Shown: positions 1-9,588 of the stretch, piece by piece
Position numbering within the stretch: the stretch's first letter is position 1
Layout: every line of letters starts with the position of its first letter
DNA from: Sphingobium sp.
Lineage (GTDB): Bacteria; Pseudomonadota; Alphaproteobacteria; Sphingomonadales; Sphingomonadaceae
DNA length: 64,000 bases
Assembly: GCA_035196065.1 (NCBI GenBank)
Contig: CP136575.1
Coordinates: 2,706,769 to 2,770,768 of the forward strand
Direction of reading: 5' to 3'
Made by a program: the position numbers and the translations under genes
Notes under the pieces: model-generated
Databases searched by the model: none
The model's input: only the letters and a program-made list of their open reading frames with translations
What the model was told of the DNA's origin: nothing

Positions 1-78
1 CAAGTCAACCAGCCGCGATGGCTTTTGTTGCGACGCAGTATTTTGGAGTCGCTGCAACGCGGCCACATCCTACCCGCA

Positions 79-1191
79 CTACATCGAATAGGCGCCGACA
101 CCCTCCCCCAGAAAGGCATTGTTCGCCTGGCGCACCTTGGCGCCGGCCTCATCATAGAGAAAAGGCAGGAATGCAAAGCGCTGCCCGCTGGTAACGGGCA
201 ATGCTTGATGGAGCAGCGAACAAGAAAAGACAATCGCCCCACCTTTAGGCGCGACATAGGCGCGCTGTCCAAATTCGGGAAAGACCAATCCACCGCCTTC
301 ATATTCGCCGGTGTTGAGATTGATCGTGACCGCAAAACGCCGATGCGCGGTGCCCTTGGTCGTATTGTCGCGATGCGGCCGAAAATGACCGCCGCTTTCG
401 GCATCATAACATGCGACCAGATATCGCTCCATCCGCGTAACCTCGAACTGAAAGGCACGCGCGATCATGGGGTTCACTCGGTCATGGATGCGGGACTGCA
501 ACCGGTCCCGAAGCGTGGGATCTTCGATGATAACGTCGCTGCGCCGCTTATGGCCATGATCGATAATCTGTACGGTCTTGCCGTCAATATCCCGCATGAA
601 TCCCGAATCTACGCCGCCATGTCCGTGATAAAGTTCGACCAATTGGTCGCAGAGTCCATGTTCCAGAACATTTGGCACTTCAAGGACTGGTGCCCAGCTA
701 TCCTCGGCCGCCCGTGCGATTTGCATGCGCAAATTGGCAAAGGCACGATCCTGTTCGTCCAACCGATAACGACCAACCAGCCGCAACTGGCGATCAAGCA
801 CCAGCCATTGCGGTTTGTAATGCGACGGTTCTGCGTGGCTCAACGCACCGAGCAAAATACTCAGGCTGCGGTCATAATCGATGAAGTAGCGAATGCCCGG
901 GATACGCGGCACGACGCGTTTCTGCGCGGCATCCTGTGGGTCGACGGTGACGCCGTAAAAACAGCAATTCTGGTCATCGAACATGTCAGCATGGCGCAAC
1001 ATAACGTCAAGCGCAGCTCGCGCTCGCGGGTCGGTCGCGCTACCAAAGAGAAGGAACAGCATCGGACGGCCGGCCGCGGTGCTGATGGCATAATTGGCAT
1101 TGCCATCCAGAATTGGTGCCTTGAACCATGGAATGGGCTGCCCCGGACGCGGCGGCATTACCCGTTCTTTTGCGCGATCAACTGCCTCCAT
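79..1191 (-). CDS. Redoxin-like / 2OG-Fe(II) oxygenase fusion protein
   Basis: 370 aa. The N-terminal part (about 15-165) reads as a thioredoxin/peroxiredoxin-like fold but has no cysteine where a redoxin active site would lie (segment FGSATDPRA near 49-57), so it is probably not redox-active. The C-terminal part (about 170-355) is a prolyl-4-hydroxylase-type 2-oxoglutarate/Fe(II) dioxygenase: His273 and Asp275 in the HxD motif, distal His328 and an Arg at 338 that would bind 2-oxoglutarate. The gene starts with ATG close downstream of a terminator that ends the preceding operon, so it likely has its own expression signals. The substrate cannot be read from sequence; such enzymes hydroxylate proteins or small molecules. 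The domain call is firm, the function open. Confidence 0.8.
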   Translation of the reverse strand: MEAVDRAKERVMPPRPGQPIPWFKAPILDGNANYAISTAAGRPMLFLLFGSATDPRARAALDVMLRHADMFDDQNCCFYGVTVDPQDAAQKRVVPRIPGIRYFIDYDRSLSILLGALSHAEPSHYKPQWLVLDRQLRLVGRYRLDEQDRAFANLRMQIARAAEDSWAPVLEVPNVLEHGLCDQLVELYHGHGGVDSGFMRDIDGKTVQIIDHGHKRRSDVIIEDPTLRDRLQSRIHDRVNPMIARAFQFEVTRMERYLVACYDAESGGHFRPHRDNTTKGTAHRRFAVTINLNTGEYEGGGLVFPEFGQRAYVAPKGGAIVFSCSLLHQALPVTSGQRFAFLPFLYDEAGAKVRQANNAFLGEGVGAYSM

Positions 1192-1192
1192 G

Positions 1193-1223
1193 AAAACGCC
1201 CCTCCAGCTAGGCCGAAGGGGCG
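1193..1223 (-). terminator. Intrinsic terminator of the ydbH-like operon
   Basis: On the minus strand a 7-bp perfect stem (arms at 1217-1223 and 1197-1203, CGCCCCT/AGGGGCG) is followed by TTTT (1196-1193). It lies about 80 bases beyond the stop of the DUF1318 gene and directly before the next gene. Confidence 0.7.
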
Positions 1224-1304
1224 ATTATGCGCACGTCTGATCGGTGCACAATTCTACCTAAAGGGTTAGACCATCAGGCTGACAGGCCGAGACACGCCTT
1301 CCGA

Positions 1305-1706
1305 TTACGGGCATCGCGGATCAAGCGCCGGCGGGCTGGAATCGCGGGTTTTCCAACTGCGATCAGGTGCCTGATATTTCTCACCGGGAACCGTACGTTC
1401 ACGGATCAGGCGGCAACCATTGGTAAAGGCGAACTCCTCCACCGTCGAACCATTTGCCACGGCCTGCTCGGTGTAGAGTTCCTTGCGCTTGATGTTGATG
1501 TCATCAACCAGTGCCTTGATTGCAGGCGTCGGCGGCACGACAAAACCCAGATAGCCGTCGGTCTTTTCACCAACGAGCCCCTCGCTGCGCGCCTGCTGAT
1601 AGGCTGGGTCGCGCTGCGCATGCACCGCGCTTGTCGCGGTTGCGCCGATCAGGATGGCGGCAAGAAGCATTTCCAACCTGTCCCGCATCTTTTCACTCAT
1701 GGCCAT
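1305..1706 (-). CDS. YdbL-like (DUF1318) periplasmic protein
   Basis: 133 aa. It has an N-terminal hydrophobic segment (about 12-29) that looks like a signal peptide, followed by a short domain with GLVGEKTDGYLG, the signature of the DUF1318/YdbL family. In E. coli ydbL follows ydbH and ynbE, and the same order is kept here: the ATG overlaps the stop of the YnbE-like gene by one base (TGATG). It is therefore the last gene of a three-gene envelope operon. YdbL is thought to assist the YdbH-YnbE lipid bridge in the periplasm; its exact role is not established. Confidence 0.85.
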   Translation of the reverse strand: MAMSEKMRDRLEMLLAAILIGATATSAVHAQRDPAYQQARSEGLVGEKTDGYLGFVVPPTPAIKALVDDINIKRKELYTEQAVANGSTVEEFAFTNGCRLIRERTVPGEKYQAPDRSWKTRDSSPPALDPRCP

Positions 1707-1933
1707 CAGAACACTTCCTCATTCTCTTCCACCAGCTTTTTCGACGGTGCATCCAGCTTGACGAGAACGTCTTGCCGGATCGCGATGTTCAGGTTGATCA
1801 CGATCGGTTTGTCAGGCGCAGTGACCTGCACGCAACCGGCGAGAACCAAACCCGTCAAGGGCAGCAGAAAGAAGCCTTTCTTCATGATAGACCGAATCGC
1901 ACCATTGCGACCGGCCGTCAATCTGTTGAACAT
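1706..1933 (-). CDS. YnbE-like outer membrane lipoprotein
   Basis: 75 aa from the chosen start. A hydrophobic segment ends in the lipobox LAGC, and the mature protein starts with a family-typical motif (APDKPIVINLNI). In E. coli, YnbE is the outer-membrane partner that stacks on the YdbH C-terminus to form a lipid bridge. I chose ATG 1933 because GGAAGGGG precedes it by about 5 bases. Two alternatives exist: ATG 2005 overlaps the ydbH-like stop (ATGA) but gives an odd 40-residue extension, and ATG 1885 gives the shortest signal peptide but has no clear ribosome site. Confidence 0.8.
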   Translation of the reverse strand: MFNRLTAGRNGAIRSIMKKGFFLLPLTGLVLAGCVQVTAPDKPIVINLNIAIRQDVLVKLDAPSKKLVEENEEVF

Positions 1934-2001
1934 ATGCACCCCTTCCGCTTTCGCGATGCTGAACAGGGAATCGCGCCTCCCTATCACCTGATGAGATTCG
2001 A

Positions 2002-5000
2002 TCATTTAGGCGGCGCCTCCTCTCCGGTCACCGGCGCGGCATCGAGAACCTGACTGCCAAAACGCTGCGCCGCATATTCCCCGTCATAGACAGAACGGAG
2101 ATTTGCGATGAGCGAGAGGAATTCGGCGGCAATACGCACATTAAATTCGATTGGCAGCTTAGCCAGCTGGCGGGTGATATAGTTGCGCTTCGCAAGACTG
2201 CCCTGTTGCAGCCCACGGAAACGCACTTCAGTCACCACCTCACCGCCCAAATTGCCATCGACGCCAATCTGCATTTCTTCAAAGCGAATTGATCGCAGAG
2301 CATCAAAGGCAAAGTTGGCCATGACGCCCATATCTTTATAGCTGATCTCGCCGAGATAGCTGAGTTCGCCACCGCCCGGACGCGATACCAGCCAGCCGCC
2401 GACGATGCGTCCGCCTTCCTGGTCGAAGACCATTGGAAGAGTGCCGTCAAACACGCCCGCAACCCGCAGATTTTCAATGTCATAATTACCAAGAAATTTT
2501 TCCGCGTCGAGCCCCACCATCCGGAAGGTCAGCTCGCGCTTTGCCTCTACATCGAAGTCAAGGATCGTCGGTTCAAGGATCAGTTCGCCTCCATAAAAAG
2601 GCCAGCGCCCCTCCTCTATCTTCACCTTCTGATCGGGCAGCAACTGGTAACGGATCACGCCATCAAACGCCGGAATGCCGGGATTGACCAATGCTATCCG
2701 CGCCACCTGCCCCGGCGCGGTGACCATTCCCAGCAGATCGGTAAAGGCAATTTCGGTGCTAAGCCCGTCGACAGGCCCAAAGGCTGCAGCAAGATCGGTG
2801 CGCTCGACCGTGAAGCGCCCCGAGCTGGTCACGGCCTCACCATTCCAATCGATCCGACCATCACCGCTCAGCCGCCCTTGGACATTTGCAATGCTGCCCA
2901 ATGTCAGCGGCGTGATCTGTTCGGGCTGCAACCGGTCATTGAACTGCAAGTTATCGACCGACAGCAGCGCATTGCCAATGCTATTTCCCAAATCATGCTG
3001 GATCTGGGCATTGGCCACGGTAACGCTGCTTTCAGGCTCGGCCAGATCACCAATCGCCACGATCTTATTGTCGGCCAGCGTCAGTTGGAAATTGGGTACG
3101 CGCAACCGGTTAAACCGATCAACTTCAGCGGCATCCGAGACGAACAACGTTGCATCCAGGCCTAGCACGCCATCCTGCCAACGCCATTGCCCTTCGGTTT
3201 CGCCGATCAGCAGCGGCACATTGCCTATCTGCCCTGCACCGCCGATTAAGCTGCCGGCCACGCCGTCACCTGTCATACGTCCATCAATCCGCGCGACGGT
3301 AAATCGGCTCAAACTTTCGCTCACCCCCAAATCGACCGCGACCTGATTGGCAGCAAAGCCCCGGTCGAGATCGAAACTGATCGCGCTGCCACTGGCGCGC
3401 AGCGGCGATGAACCCAAAGTGCCGACGACCGAAAGCCTCGGGATGTTAAGCGCGAACTTTGTTTGCCCGCCTCCAACCCGCAGCATCGACCCACGCTCGG
3501 GACAGGCGCGCAACCGGCCAGCGGGTAAGCGCAACGCACCCGTTTCAAGCCCCTGGTAACGGACATCTGTGCAACTGCCATTCATCGCCAGAACGCCTCC
3601 GGCAAATGTGCCGCTCACCGGCAGGCTGAGCCCGCTGATCCGACCACCCAGCAAGGGCCCGGTCATGGTCGCCTGCCCGGAAAAGCGCCAGGTACCGCCT
3701 GCCTCACTGCTGAAGGCCAAGGCCGGTATGGCAAAACTGCCCCCTCGCGCATCATAGGACTGAAGCGCGAGCGTTCCTTGCCAGCCGCTTCCGCGCTGTC
3801 GCAGACTGAGGTCACCTGTTGGGAGATCACCGCCGCGCAAACCGATTGCAAAGGGTTCGACTGCATTGCCACCCGACATCGCAAAACTGCCCTGTTGACG
3901 CAGAGTCGCCCCGCTTTGCGATCGCACGAACAGCTTTTCGAGCCGGGCTGTGGAACCATCAGGCCCCGCTGCCAGATCAAATCCAAGGGTCGCGTCAAAA
4001 GCAGAGGCAGCGCGCTGCAACGCCGGCGCAAGCCGCGCAACAACCGGCCCGATGGGCGTCGCGCTTGTGCCGTCGACCAGACTGGCTGTTGCAGGGAGCA
4101 TGGCAGGCGACAGTGCAGCCCCTTCTAATGCGGCAGAGCCGCGCGCCGAAATCTGCATCCCTGCCTTGCCACTCACCAACATACCCTCGGCTTTGCCGGA
4201 CACGGTTCGCACGGAAAGTTCGGGCATGTGCAATGCCAGCTGGTCAAGATCGATTGCATAGCGCGTGCGGCGGGCGCTCCCATCAAAATCAAGGCGTGCC
4301 AAAAGCTCGCTCGCCCTCATATCGTCTGACCGGATCGACGTCGCCGCAACGCCGACATCCCCCAGCCAGCGGTCGAAGGATTCGGTAAACTGGACCTTAC
4401 CGGCAAAAGCAGGCGCCATTGCTGCCAGATCTTGATCTGGACAATCCGCACGGGCAGCGCTGGCCGCCCCCTCAAATGCCGGACGGGCGTTGCGGATGCT
4501 TACCTTCCCGTCATAGCGCAGGCGCTTGGCCGTGCAGCCACCGCCGCCTAGCTGCGGCGATCGCACCCATAGCCTTCCGTCGAAACGGCTGCGCAAATGG
4601 CCGCTGCCCTGGGCGGCGATGCCCACGCCGCCCCATGACGTCTCCAATGATGCAATTGCATCACGCAGTCCCAAACTGATATCGGGAATGCTGATCGGTT
4701 CCTTGCTTTCCAGATCACGGAACTTGTCGAGTTCGCCTAGGCGCAGTTGCCCGTCGACCACTCTGCCCCGCAGGCGGACGCCATTGGCACGAATGGCCGA
4801 TAAGCGCGGCTGGCCAAAGCCGATAACGGTGTCGATCTCTACGGCTTTTGCCGTCAGGTCAGGATTTGCAGGATCGCCCAGCACCACGTTGCGCAGCCGT
4901 TGCGTGCGAAAGCCAATGTCCTGAATCTCGTAACTTGCCCGGACATCATATTGTTCAAGCTGCCCCTGGACGAACCGGTCCGCAATGTCGGTGCGTTGCC

Positions 5001-5106
5001 ACCAAGCCGCCAGCAACAATATCACCAGGAAAAGCAATACTGTGCCGAACACATGGCGCTTGCCCCAGCGCCGTTTAGGCCCAGCATCCGGAAGGTTGTC
5101 CTCCAT
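2002..5106 (-). CDS. YdbH-like intermembrane lipid-bridge protein (AsmA-like)
   Basis: 1034 aa from ATG 5106. One N-terminal transmembrane helix (about 18-37) is followed by a very long periplasmic region rich in beta-strand repeats, as expected for AsmA-like/YdbH proteins that form a hydrophobic groove between inner and outer membrane. The C-terminal part (about 730-1010) is the best conserved and ends next to ynbE and ydbL homologues, which supports the assignment. An upstream in-frame start would add 28 residues before the basic-plus-hydrophobic N-terminus, so ATG 5106 fits better. Expected role: moving phospholipid to the outer membrane, by analogy with E. coli YdbH/TamB/YhdP. Confidence 0.85.
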   Translation of the reverse strand: MEDNLPDAGPKRRWGKRHVFGTVLLFLVILLLAAWWQRTDIADRFVQGQLEQYDVRASYEIQDIGFRTQRLRNVVLGDPANPDLTAKAVEIDTVIGFGQPRLSAIRANGVRLRGRVVDGQLRLGELDKFRDLESKEPISIPDISLGLRDAIASLETSWGGVGIAAQGSGHLRSRFDGRLWVRSPQLGGGGCTAKRLRYDGKVSIRNARPAFEGAASAARADCPDQDLAAMAPAFAGKVQFTESFDRWLGDVGVAATSIRSDDMRASELLARLDFDGSARRTRYAIDLDQLALHMPELSVRTVSGKAEGMLVSGKAGMQISARGSAALEGAALSPAMLPATASLVDGTSATPIGPVVARLAPALQRAASAFDATLGFDLAAGPDGSTARLEKLFVRSQSGATLRQQGSFAMSGGNAVEPFAIGLRGGDLPTGDLSLRQRGSGWQGTLALQSYDARGGSFAIPALAFSSEAGGTWRFSGQATMTGPLLGGRISGLSLPVSGTFAGGVLAMNGSCTDVRYQGLETGALRLPAGRLRACPERGSMLRVGGGQTKFALNIPRLSVVGTLGSSPLRASGSAISFDLDRGFAANQVAVDLGVSESLSRFTVARIDGRMTGDGVAGSLIGGAGQIGNVPLLIGETEGQWRWQDGVLGLDATLFVSDAAEVDRFNRLRVPNFQLTLADNKIVAIGDLAEPESSVTVANAQIQHDLGNSIGNALLSVDNLQFNDRLQPEQITPLTLGSIANVQGRLSGDGRIDWNGEAVTSSGRFTVERTDLAAAFGPVDGLSTEIAFTDLLGMVTAPGQVARIALVNPGIPAFDGVIRYQLLPDQKVKIEEGRWPFYGGELILEPTILDFDVEAKRELTFRMVGLDAEKFLGNYDIENLRVAGVFDGTLPMVFDQEGGRIVGGWLVSRPGGGELSYLGEISYKDMGVMANFAFDALRSIRFEEMQIGVDGNLGGEVVTEVRFRGLQQGSLAKRNYITRQLAKLPIEFNVRIAAEFLSLIANLRSVYDGEYAAQRFGSQVLDAAPVTGEEAPPK

Positions 5107-5200
5107 ATCTGCACAAATGCGCCAAAGGCCGCTTTGTTGCAACGGCGATTCCTTCAAATGTCTTGAAGCGGCGGCAAATTTACGTGACAAGCTGAGAGAG

Positions 5201-5896
5201 ATGGCGGCATCACGCGAAAATGAAGGGCATTATGGCGCAGGCCATCGCGAGCGATTGCGCGAACGGCTGCTTGGCAAGGGCGGCGACGCCCTGCTTGATC
5301 ATGAATTGCTCGAATATCTGCTGATGCTTGCGATTCCCCGGATTGATACCAAACCGATCGCGAAACAATTGCTCGCACATTATGGCAATCTATCCGCGAT
5401 TTTTGCCGCCGACAGTTACAGCCTCCTGCACCAAAAAGGTGTCGGCGAAAATGCGGTATCTGCGATCAAGATCGTGCAGGCGCTCGCCTTGCGGATGGCG
5501 TCCGAACCGGTGCGCGAACTGCCCGTCCTTTCAAGCTGGCAGGCATTGCTCGATTATCTGCGGCTCGACATGGCGCATCTTACCGTGGAGCGCGTCCGCG
5601 TGCTGTACCTCAACAGCAAGAATATGCTGATCCGGGACGAAATAGCGAGCGAGGGTTCGATCGACCAGGCGCCGATTTACACGCGCGAAATCGTAAGGCG
5701 TTCGATCGACTTGGGCGCAGCGGCAATCATCCTTGTGCACAATCACCCGAGCGGAGACAGCGCACCAAGCCGCCAGGACATTTCCATGACCCGCGAAATT
5801 ATCGATGTCGGAAAAAAGCTTGGCATTGCCGTTCACGATCATGTGATCATCGGCAAGGACGGGATAACCAGTCTGCGCAGCGCGGGCCTGCTTTAA
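5201..5896 (+). CDS. radC: RadC family JAB/MPN domain protein
   Basis: 231 aa. The N-terminal helix-hairpin-helix-like region (about 10-85) contains GHRERLRERL, and the C-terminal RadC/JAB domain carries the metal-binding motif HNHPSGD. Despite the name, RadC proteins are not proven DNA-repair enzymes; the family is predicted to be a metal-dependent hydrolase. The start is ATG 5201 with GAGAGAG just upstream. It is divergent from the ydbH-like gene, with about 95 bases between the starts, so the two share a promoter region. Confidence 0.92.
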   Translation: MAASRENEGHYGAGHRERLRERLLGKGGDALLDHELLEYLLMLAIPRIDTKPIAKQLLAHYGNLSAIFAADSYSLLHQKGVGENAVSAIKIVQALALRMASEPVRELPVLSSWQALLDYLRLDMAHLTVERVRVLYLNSKNMLIRDEIASEGSIDQAPIYTREIVRRSIDLGAAAIILVHNHPSGDSAPSRQDISMTREIIDVGKKLGIAVHDHVIIGKDGITSLRSAGLL

Positions 5897-5927
5897 CCGC
5901 AGGCCGCACCGTTATTGCACCGCTATA

Positions 5928-6266
5928 TCAGTCGCCTTGACCGGGCTCGGTCGAGAAATATTTGTCAAACTTGCCATCAACGCCCTTGAATTCGTCGGCA
6001 TCGGCCGGCGGTTCACGGCTGGTGGTGATGTTCGGCCATTCAGCGCTGTAGGTCGCATTGAGTTCGAGCCACTGTTCGAGGCCGCTTTCGGTGTCAGGAA
6101 GAATTGCTTCTGCCGGACATTCAGGTTCGCACACGCCGCAATCGATGCACTCATTCGGGTTGATGACGAGCATATTCTCGCCTTCATAGAAGCAGTCGAC
6201 CGGGCAGACTTCTACGCAATCCATATATTTGCATTTGATGCAGGCATCAGTGACGACGTAGGTCAT
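5928..6266 (-). CDS. fdxA: 7Fe ferredoxin FdxA
   Basis: 112 aa. The cysteine pattern near residues 9-21 and again in [12 protein letters not shown] matches seven-iron ferredoxins with one [3Fe-4S] and one [4Fe-4S] cluster; the long C-terminal tail is typical of the alphaproteobacterial FdxA type. It is a small cytoplasmic electron carrier. It lies 91 bases downstream of the S4-domain gene on the same strand, so it may be co-transcribed with the helicase and S4 genes, an arrangement commonly seen in this order. A GGGGAG stretch lies about 10 bases before the ATG. Confidence 0.93.
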   Translation of the reverse strand: MTYVVTDACIKCKYMDCVEVCPVDCFYEGENMLVINPNECIDCGVCEPECPAEAILPDTESGLEQWLELNATYSAEWPNITTSREPPADADEFKGVDGKFDKYFSTEPGQGD

Positions 6267-6357
6267 TGAACAATATCTCCCCTAAGCGGTGCAGTTTATG
6301 CACCAGTGCCTATTGTTTCTTTTGCTGCGAAGTCAACGGGGGAAATTGCCCAAGGTA

Positions 6358-6618
6358 TCAAATTTCGAGGTAGCAAGCCTGCGCCTCTGATGCGGGGCCA
6401 CGGCGCGGCGGGATGGCAACAACCCGGATGGCCAGCACGGCATCACCTCGGGGAATGGTCAGCGCGTCGCCAACTTTCACCTCAGCGCTGGGTTTTTCAA
6501 CCCGCCGCCCGTTCAACCGGATATGCCCTTCCGCCACAAGCACCTGTGCAAGGCTGCGCGATTTCGACAGGCGCAAATGCCAGAGCAACTTGTCGATCCG
6601 CAGCGAAGCGAGCGCCAA
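6358..6618 (-). CDS. S4-domain RNA-binding protein (HslR-like)
   Basis: 86 aa. The S4 fold is seen in RIDKLLWHLRLSKSRSLAQ and the following GHIRLNGRRV. HslR-type proteins bind stalled large ribosomal subunits with peptidyl-tRNA; this short form may act in ribosome rescue or RNA binding. No ATG is available near the conserved start; the likely start is TTG (6616-6618), two bases after the helicase stop, which implies translational coupling. Confidence 0.82.
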   Translation of the reverse strand: MALASLRIDKLLWHLRLSKSRSLAQVLVAEGHIRLNGRRVEKPSAEVKVGDALTIPRGDAVLAIRVVAIPPRRGPASEAQACYLEI

Positions 6619-6620
6619 GC

Positions 6621-9473
6621 CTAACCGCCCATCTTTTCCTTGAGCGCAGCAAGCTGCAACGCAAGCGCGGTAGGAGCAGCGGGTGCCGAGCGGGTTTGCG
6701 GAGCCTTTTCACGCGGCGCGTGCGGCTTGCGCCCCTCGCCGGGCTTGCCCCTGCCCTTCGGCTTGCCGCGCATTTGGCCCTGGTCTGGCCGAGATGCTTG
6801 CGGCCGTGGCTTGCGGATACCAATCCAGCGCCAATAAGTGAGGTTTGCCGATGAAACAGGCGCAGCCAATTCAGTTGCGGCGCTATCCGTTTCCAAAACC
6901 GGCAGGCTGTCGGGGGTTTCTGCCTCGATAACCGGCGGCATATCCTGTTGTACTTCGACGGTGTCCGCTGCCTCTTCTTCGAAGACCAGCGCTTCTTCAA
7001 TGGCAGAATCAGACGCTGCGGTTTCGGCAGCTTCACCGGCATTTGCATCGTCACCGTCCGCTGCAGGCAATTCTAACGATGGTGCCTTCATCTTTCGGAA
7101 GCCGGCATCACGCATCAATGCTTCCAGCCCTTCCTCGCTGAGCCCCAGCGAAGTGGCAAAGGCCATGTCCAAACCGAAATCATTCTTGTCGCCGCGCGTC
7201 TCATGCGCCTTACGAACTACACGTTCGGCAAGGTCGATACGGACATACTCGCTTCCAACGCGGCGGTAGCCCGCATTCCGGCAGTCGGCGGCCGAAGCAA
7301 ATTCCCAATCCTTCAGATGCACCGCGCTTTCGGGCGGAAGATCGGGCATCGGCTTTTCAGTCAGCGCAGAAAAAAGTGCCGCGCGCCAGCGGGTGGCCGC
7401 CGGCTTCAATATGGCATGATGATAAACGTCGAGCGCGCCGAAGACTATCCCCGCCTTGCGCGCCGCGCCGCGCGCTTCCTTGGGCAGGGCCGTCAATGTG
7501 TCAGCCAGAAATTGCCGCCCTGCAATTCCGCCTGCATCGGCAAGCCGGGCAGCAAGCGCGCGGACGACGCCATCGGTTGCAGCATCAGCAGCGAGCTGGT
7601 TCAGCGCGATCAGACCGCCCATATGCTTTGCCAATTGCGCTTGCACCCAGCCATCGGCCTTTTCAACGATAGCACGCAGGTCCTCACCCTCAAGCCCGGC
7701 AACAGCGCGCACCGGCTTGAACAGTGGCTGCAACAGGCTGCGGCCCTTTACCAGATGCCCCAACATGGCACCCTGCCAGAACAGCGCGGGCCGACCCTCA
7801 GCGTCGCGTTCGAGTGAAAATTCCTGCGTTTCGGCCATTGCCACCGCCCTCGCCCTTTGTTTCAAATATGCTGCCAGATGCCGCTCAGCGGCTGCAAGCA
7901 ACAGTTTACGTTCCCCAACCCTCGCCAACGGATCGACCTTGAAAGCGAAGCCGTCAAGCGCGCCAATATGTTCGCCGTCAACAAAAACCTGATTATCGGC
8001 ATCGACCTCCACCGGCAAAAGGGCATCGTCGCGCGTCGCCTTACGTAGCAGAATCGATGTCCGCCGGTCTACAAAACGCTGACGAAGCGCATTGTGCAAC
8101 GCATCGGACAGCTTTTCTTCAAGCGCCCTTGTCCGCTCGGCCATGGCGACCGGATCAGCCACCCAGTCGCCGCGATGCGCGACGTAAGACCATGTGCGCA
8201 CCGCCGCGATCCGCGCCGACAGCGTATCGACATCTCCTTGGATGGTATCGAGCCGCGCCAGTTCTCCAGCCACATAGCTATGGGGAAGCACACCGCCCAC
8301 CAGATGTTCCCACAAGGACGCGACAAAACGGCTATGATGTTCGGCTCCGGTCTGGCGAAAGTCCGGAAGGCTTGCGACCTCCCAAAGCCGGGCAACGCTT
8401 TTCGGGCCAGCAAGCTTTGCGGTGACCTGCGACATTTCTGCAAGCCGTTTCAACACGGCAAGGTCGATCGCTTCTGGCGCGGCGCGCAGCGGCGGCCCGT
8501 CTGGCTTTGCCTCAAGATCGGCGATCAATTGCGACAGGCTTGAAAAGCGGGGCGCTGCCTCTCGCCAGTACATCCAGTCGAGCGCGGGGAAATTGTGTCC
8601 CTCGATCGCCAGCAATTCCTCTGCGGTCATCTCGCCCGCCTCGCCAGCGACAGTACCGAAGGTGCCATCGCGCTGATGACGGCCGGCCCGCCCTGCAATC
8701 TGCGCCATTTCCGATACGGTCAGGCGTCGTGTGCGATGTCCATCAAATTTGGAAAGACCTGCAAAGGCAATGTGTTGAACATCAAGATTGAGACCCATTC
8801 CGATGGCATCAGTCGCCACCAGATAATCGACCTCTCCCGACTGGAACATCGCCACCTGTGCGTTGCGCGTGCGCGGGGATAGCGCGCCCATCACCACCGC
8901 CGCGCCGCCGCGCAATCGGCGCAGCAGTTCGGCTACCGCATAAACCTGCTCTACAGAAAAGGCGACGATTGCCGAACGCGGCGGAAGGCGGGACAGCTTT
9001 TTGGGGCCAGCATAGCTCAATGTCGAAAAGCGTGGACGCGAGATGATCTCGGCATCGGGCAGCAAAGCCTTCACCATCGGGCGAAGCGCCTCTGATCCCA
9101 ATATCATCGTTTCCTCGCGGCCGCGCACATGCAGCATCCGGTCCGTAAAGATATGCCCGCGCTCAGGATCGGCCCCGATTTGCGCCTCGTCGAGCGCGGC
9201 AAAGGCGAACTGGCGTTCCACCGGCATTGATTCGGCGGTGCACAAATACCAGCGTGCGCCCGGCGGTTCGATTCGCTCCTCGCCGGTGATCAGCGCGACC
9301 TCCTTGGGTCCCTTGATCGCGACCACCCGATCATAAATCTCCCGCGCCAGCAGGCGCAACGGAAACCCCATCACACCGCTGGAATGCGCGCACAGCCGCT
9401 CGACCGCAAGATGCGTCTTGCCGGTATTAGTCGGGCCGAGGACTGCTTTGATCGGGGCTTGGGGGGAGGACAT
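6621..9473 (-). CDS. SUPV3L1/Suv3-type ATP-dependent helicase
   Basis: 950 aa. Superfamily 2 helicase core: Walker A GPTNTGKT (about 13-20), Walker B-type DEAQ (about 94-97), and the C-terminal helicase domain with VATDAIGMGLNLD and QIAGRAGR. The layout is that of the Suv3 RNA helicase family found in mitochondria and alphaproteobacteria. The last 120 residues are low complexity: an acidic stretch (about 800-880) followed by a basic, Arg/Lys/Pro-rich tail that may contact nucleic acid or the degradosome. First gene of an operon with the S4 gene and probably fdxA. Substrate specificity is inferred from the family. Confidence 0.88.
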   Translation of the reverse strand: MSSPQAPIKAVLGPTNTGKTHLAVERLCAHSSGVMGFPLRLLAREIYDRVVAIKGPKEVALITGEERIEPPGARWYLCTAESMPVERQFAFAALDEAQIGADPERGHIFTDRMLHVRGREETMILGSEALRPMVKALLPDAEIISRPRFSTLSYAGPKKLSRLPPRSAIVAFSVEQVYAVAELLRRLRGGAAVVMGALSPRTRNAQVAMFQSGEVDYLVATDAIGMGLNLDVQHIAFAGLSKFDGHRTRRLTVSEMAQIAGRAGRHQRDGTFGTVAGEAGEMTAEELLAIEGHNFPALDWMYWREAAPRFSSLSQLIADLEAKPDGPPLRAAPEAIDLAVLKRLAEMSQVTAKLAGPKSVARLWEVASLPDFRQTGAEHHSRFVASLWEHLVGGVLPHSYVAGELARLDTIQGDVDTLSARIAAVRTWSYVAHRGDWVADPVAMAERTRALEEKLSDALHNALRQRFVDRRTSILLRKATRDDALLPVEVDADNQVFVDGEHIGALDGFAFKVDPLARVGERKLLLAAAERHLAAYLKQRARAVAMAETQEFSLERDAEGRPALFWQGAMLGHLVKGRSLLQPLFKPVRAVAGLEGEDLRAIVEKADGWVQAQLAKHMGGLIALNQLAADAATDGVVRALAARLADAGGIAGRQFLADTLTALPKEARGAARKAGIVFGALDVYHHAILKPAATRWRAALFSALTEKPMPDLPPESAVHLKDWEFASAADCRNAGYRRVGSEYVRIDLAERVVRKAHETRGDKNDFGLDMAFATSLGLSEEGLEALMRDAGFRKMKAPSLELPAADGDDANAGEAAETAASDSAIEEALVFEEEAADTVEVQQDMPPVIEAETPDSLPVLETDSAATELAAPVSSANLTYWRWIGIRKPRPQASRPDQGQMRGKPKGRGKPGEGRKPHAPREKAPQTRSAPAAPTALALQLAALKEKMGG

Positions 9474-9588
9474 TGTGCGCGGTGCCTAACAGCGGTTGTT
9501 TGAAGCTGCCAGTGCCGATTGTTTTGGCACGCCCGGGGCAGACCATAAATGGTTGCAACCGCAACCGCCGCAGGGCATTTGCCTGATG

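Noticed and set aside
25-1269. Long plus-strand reading frame opposite the 2OG oxygenase gene
   Set aside because: Begins with TTG, shows no domain pattern, and lies wholly antisense to a gene with clear catalytic motifs.
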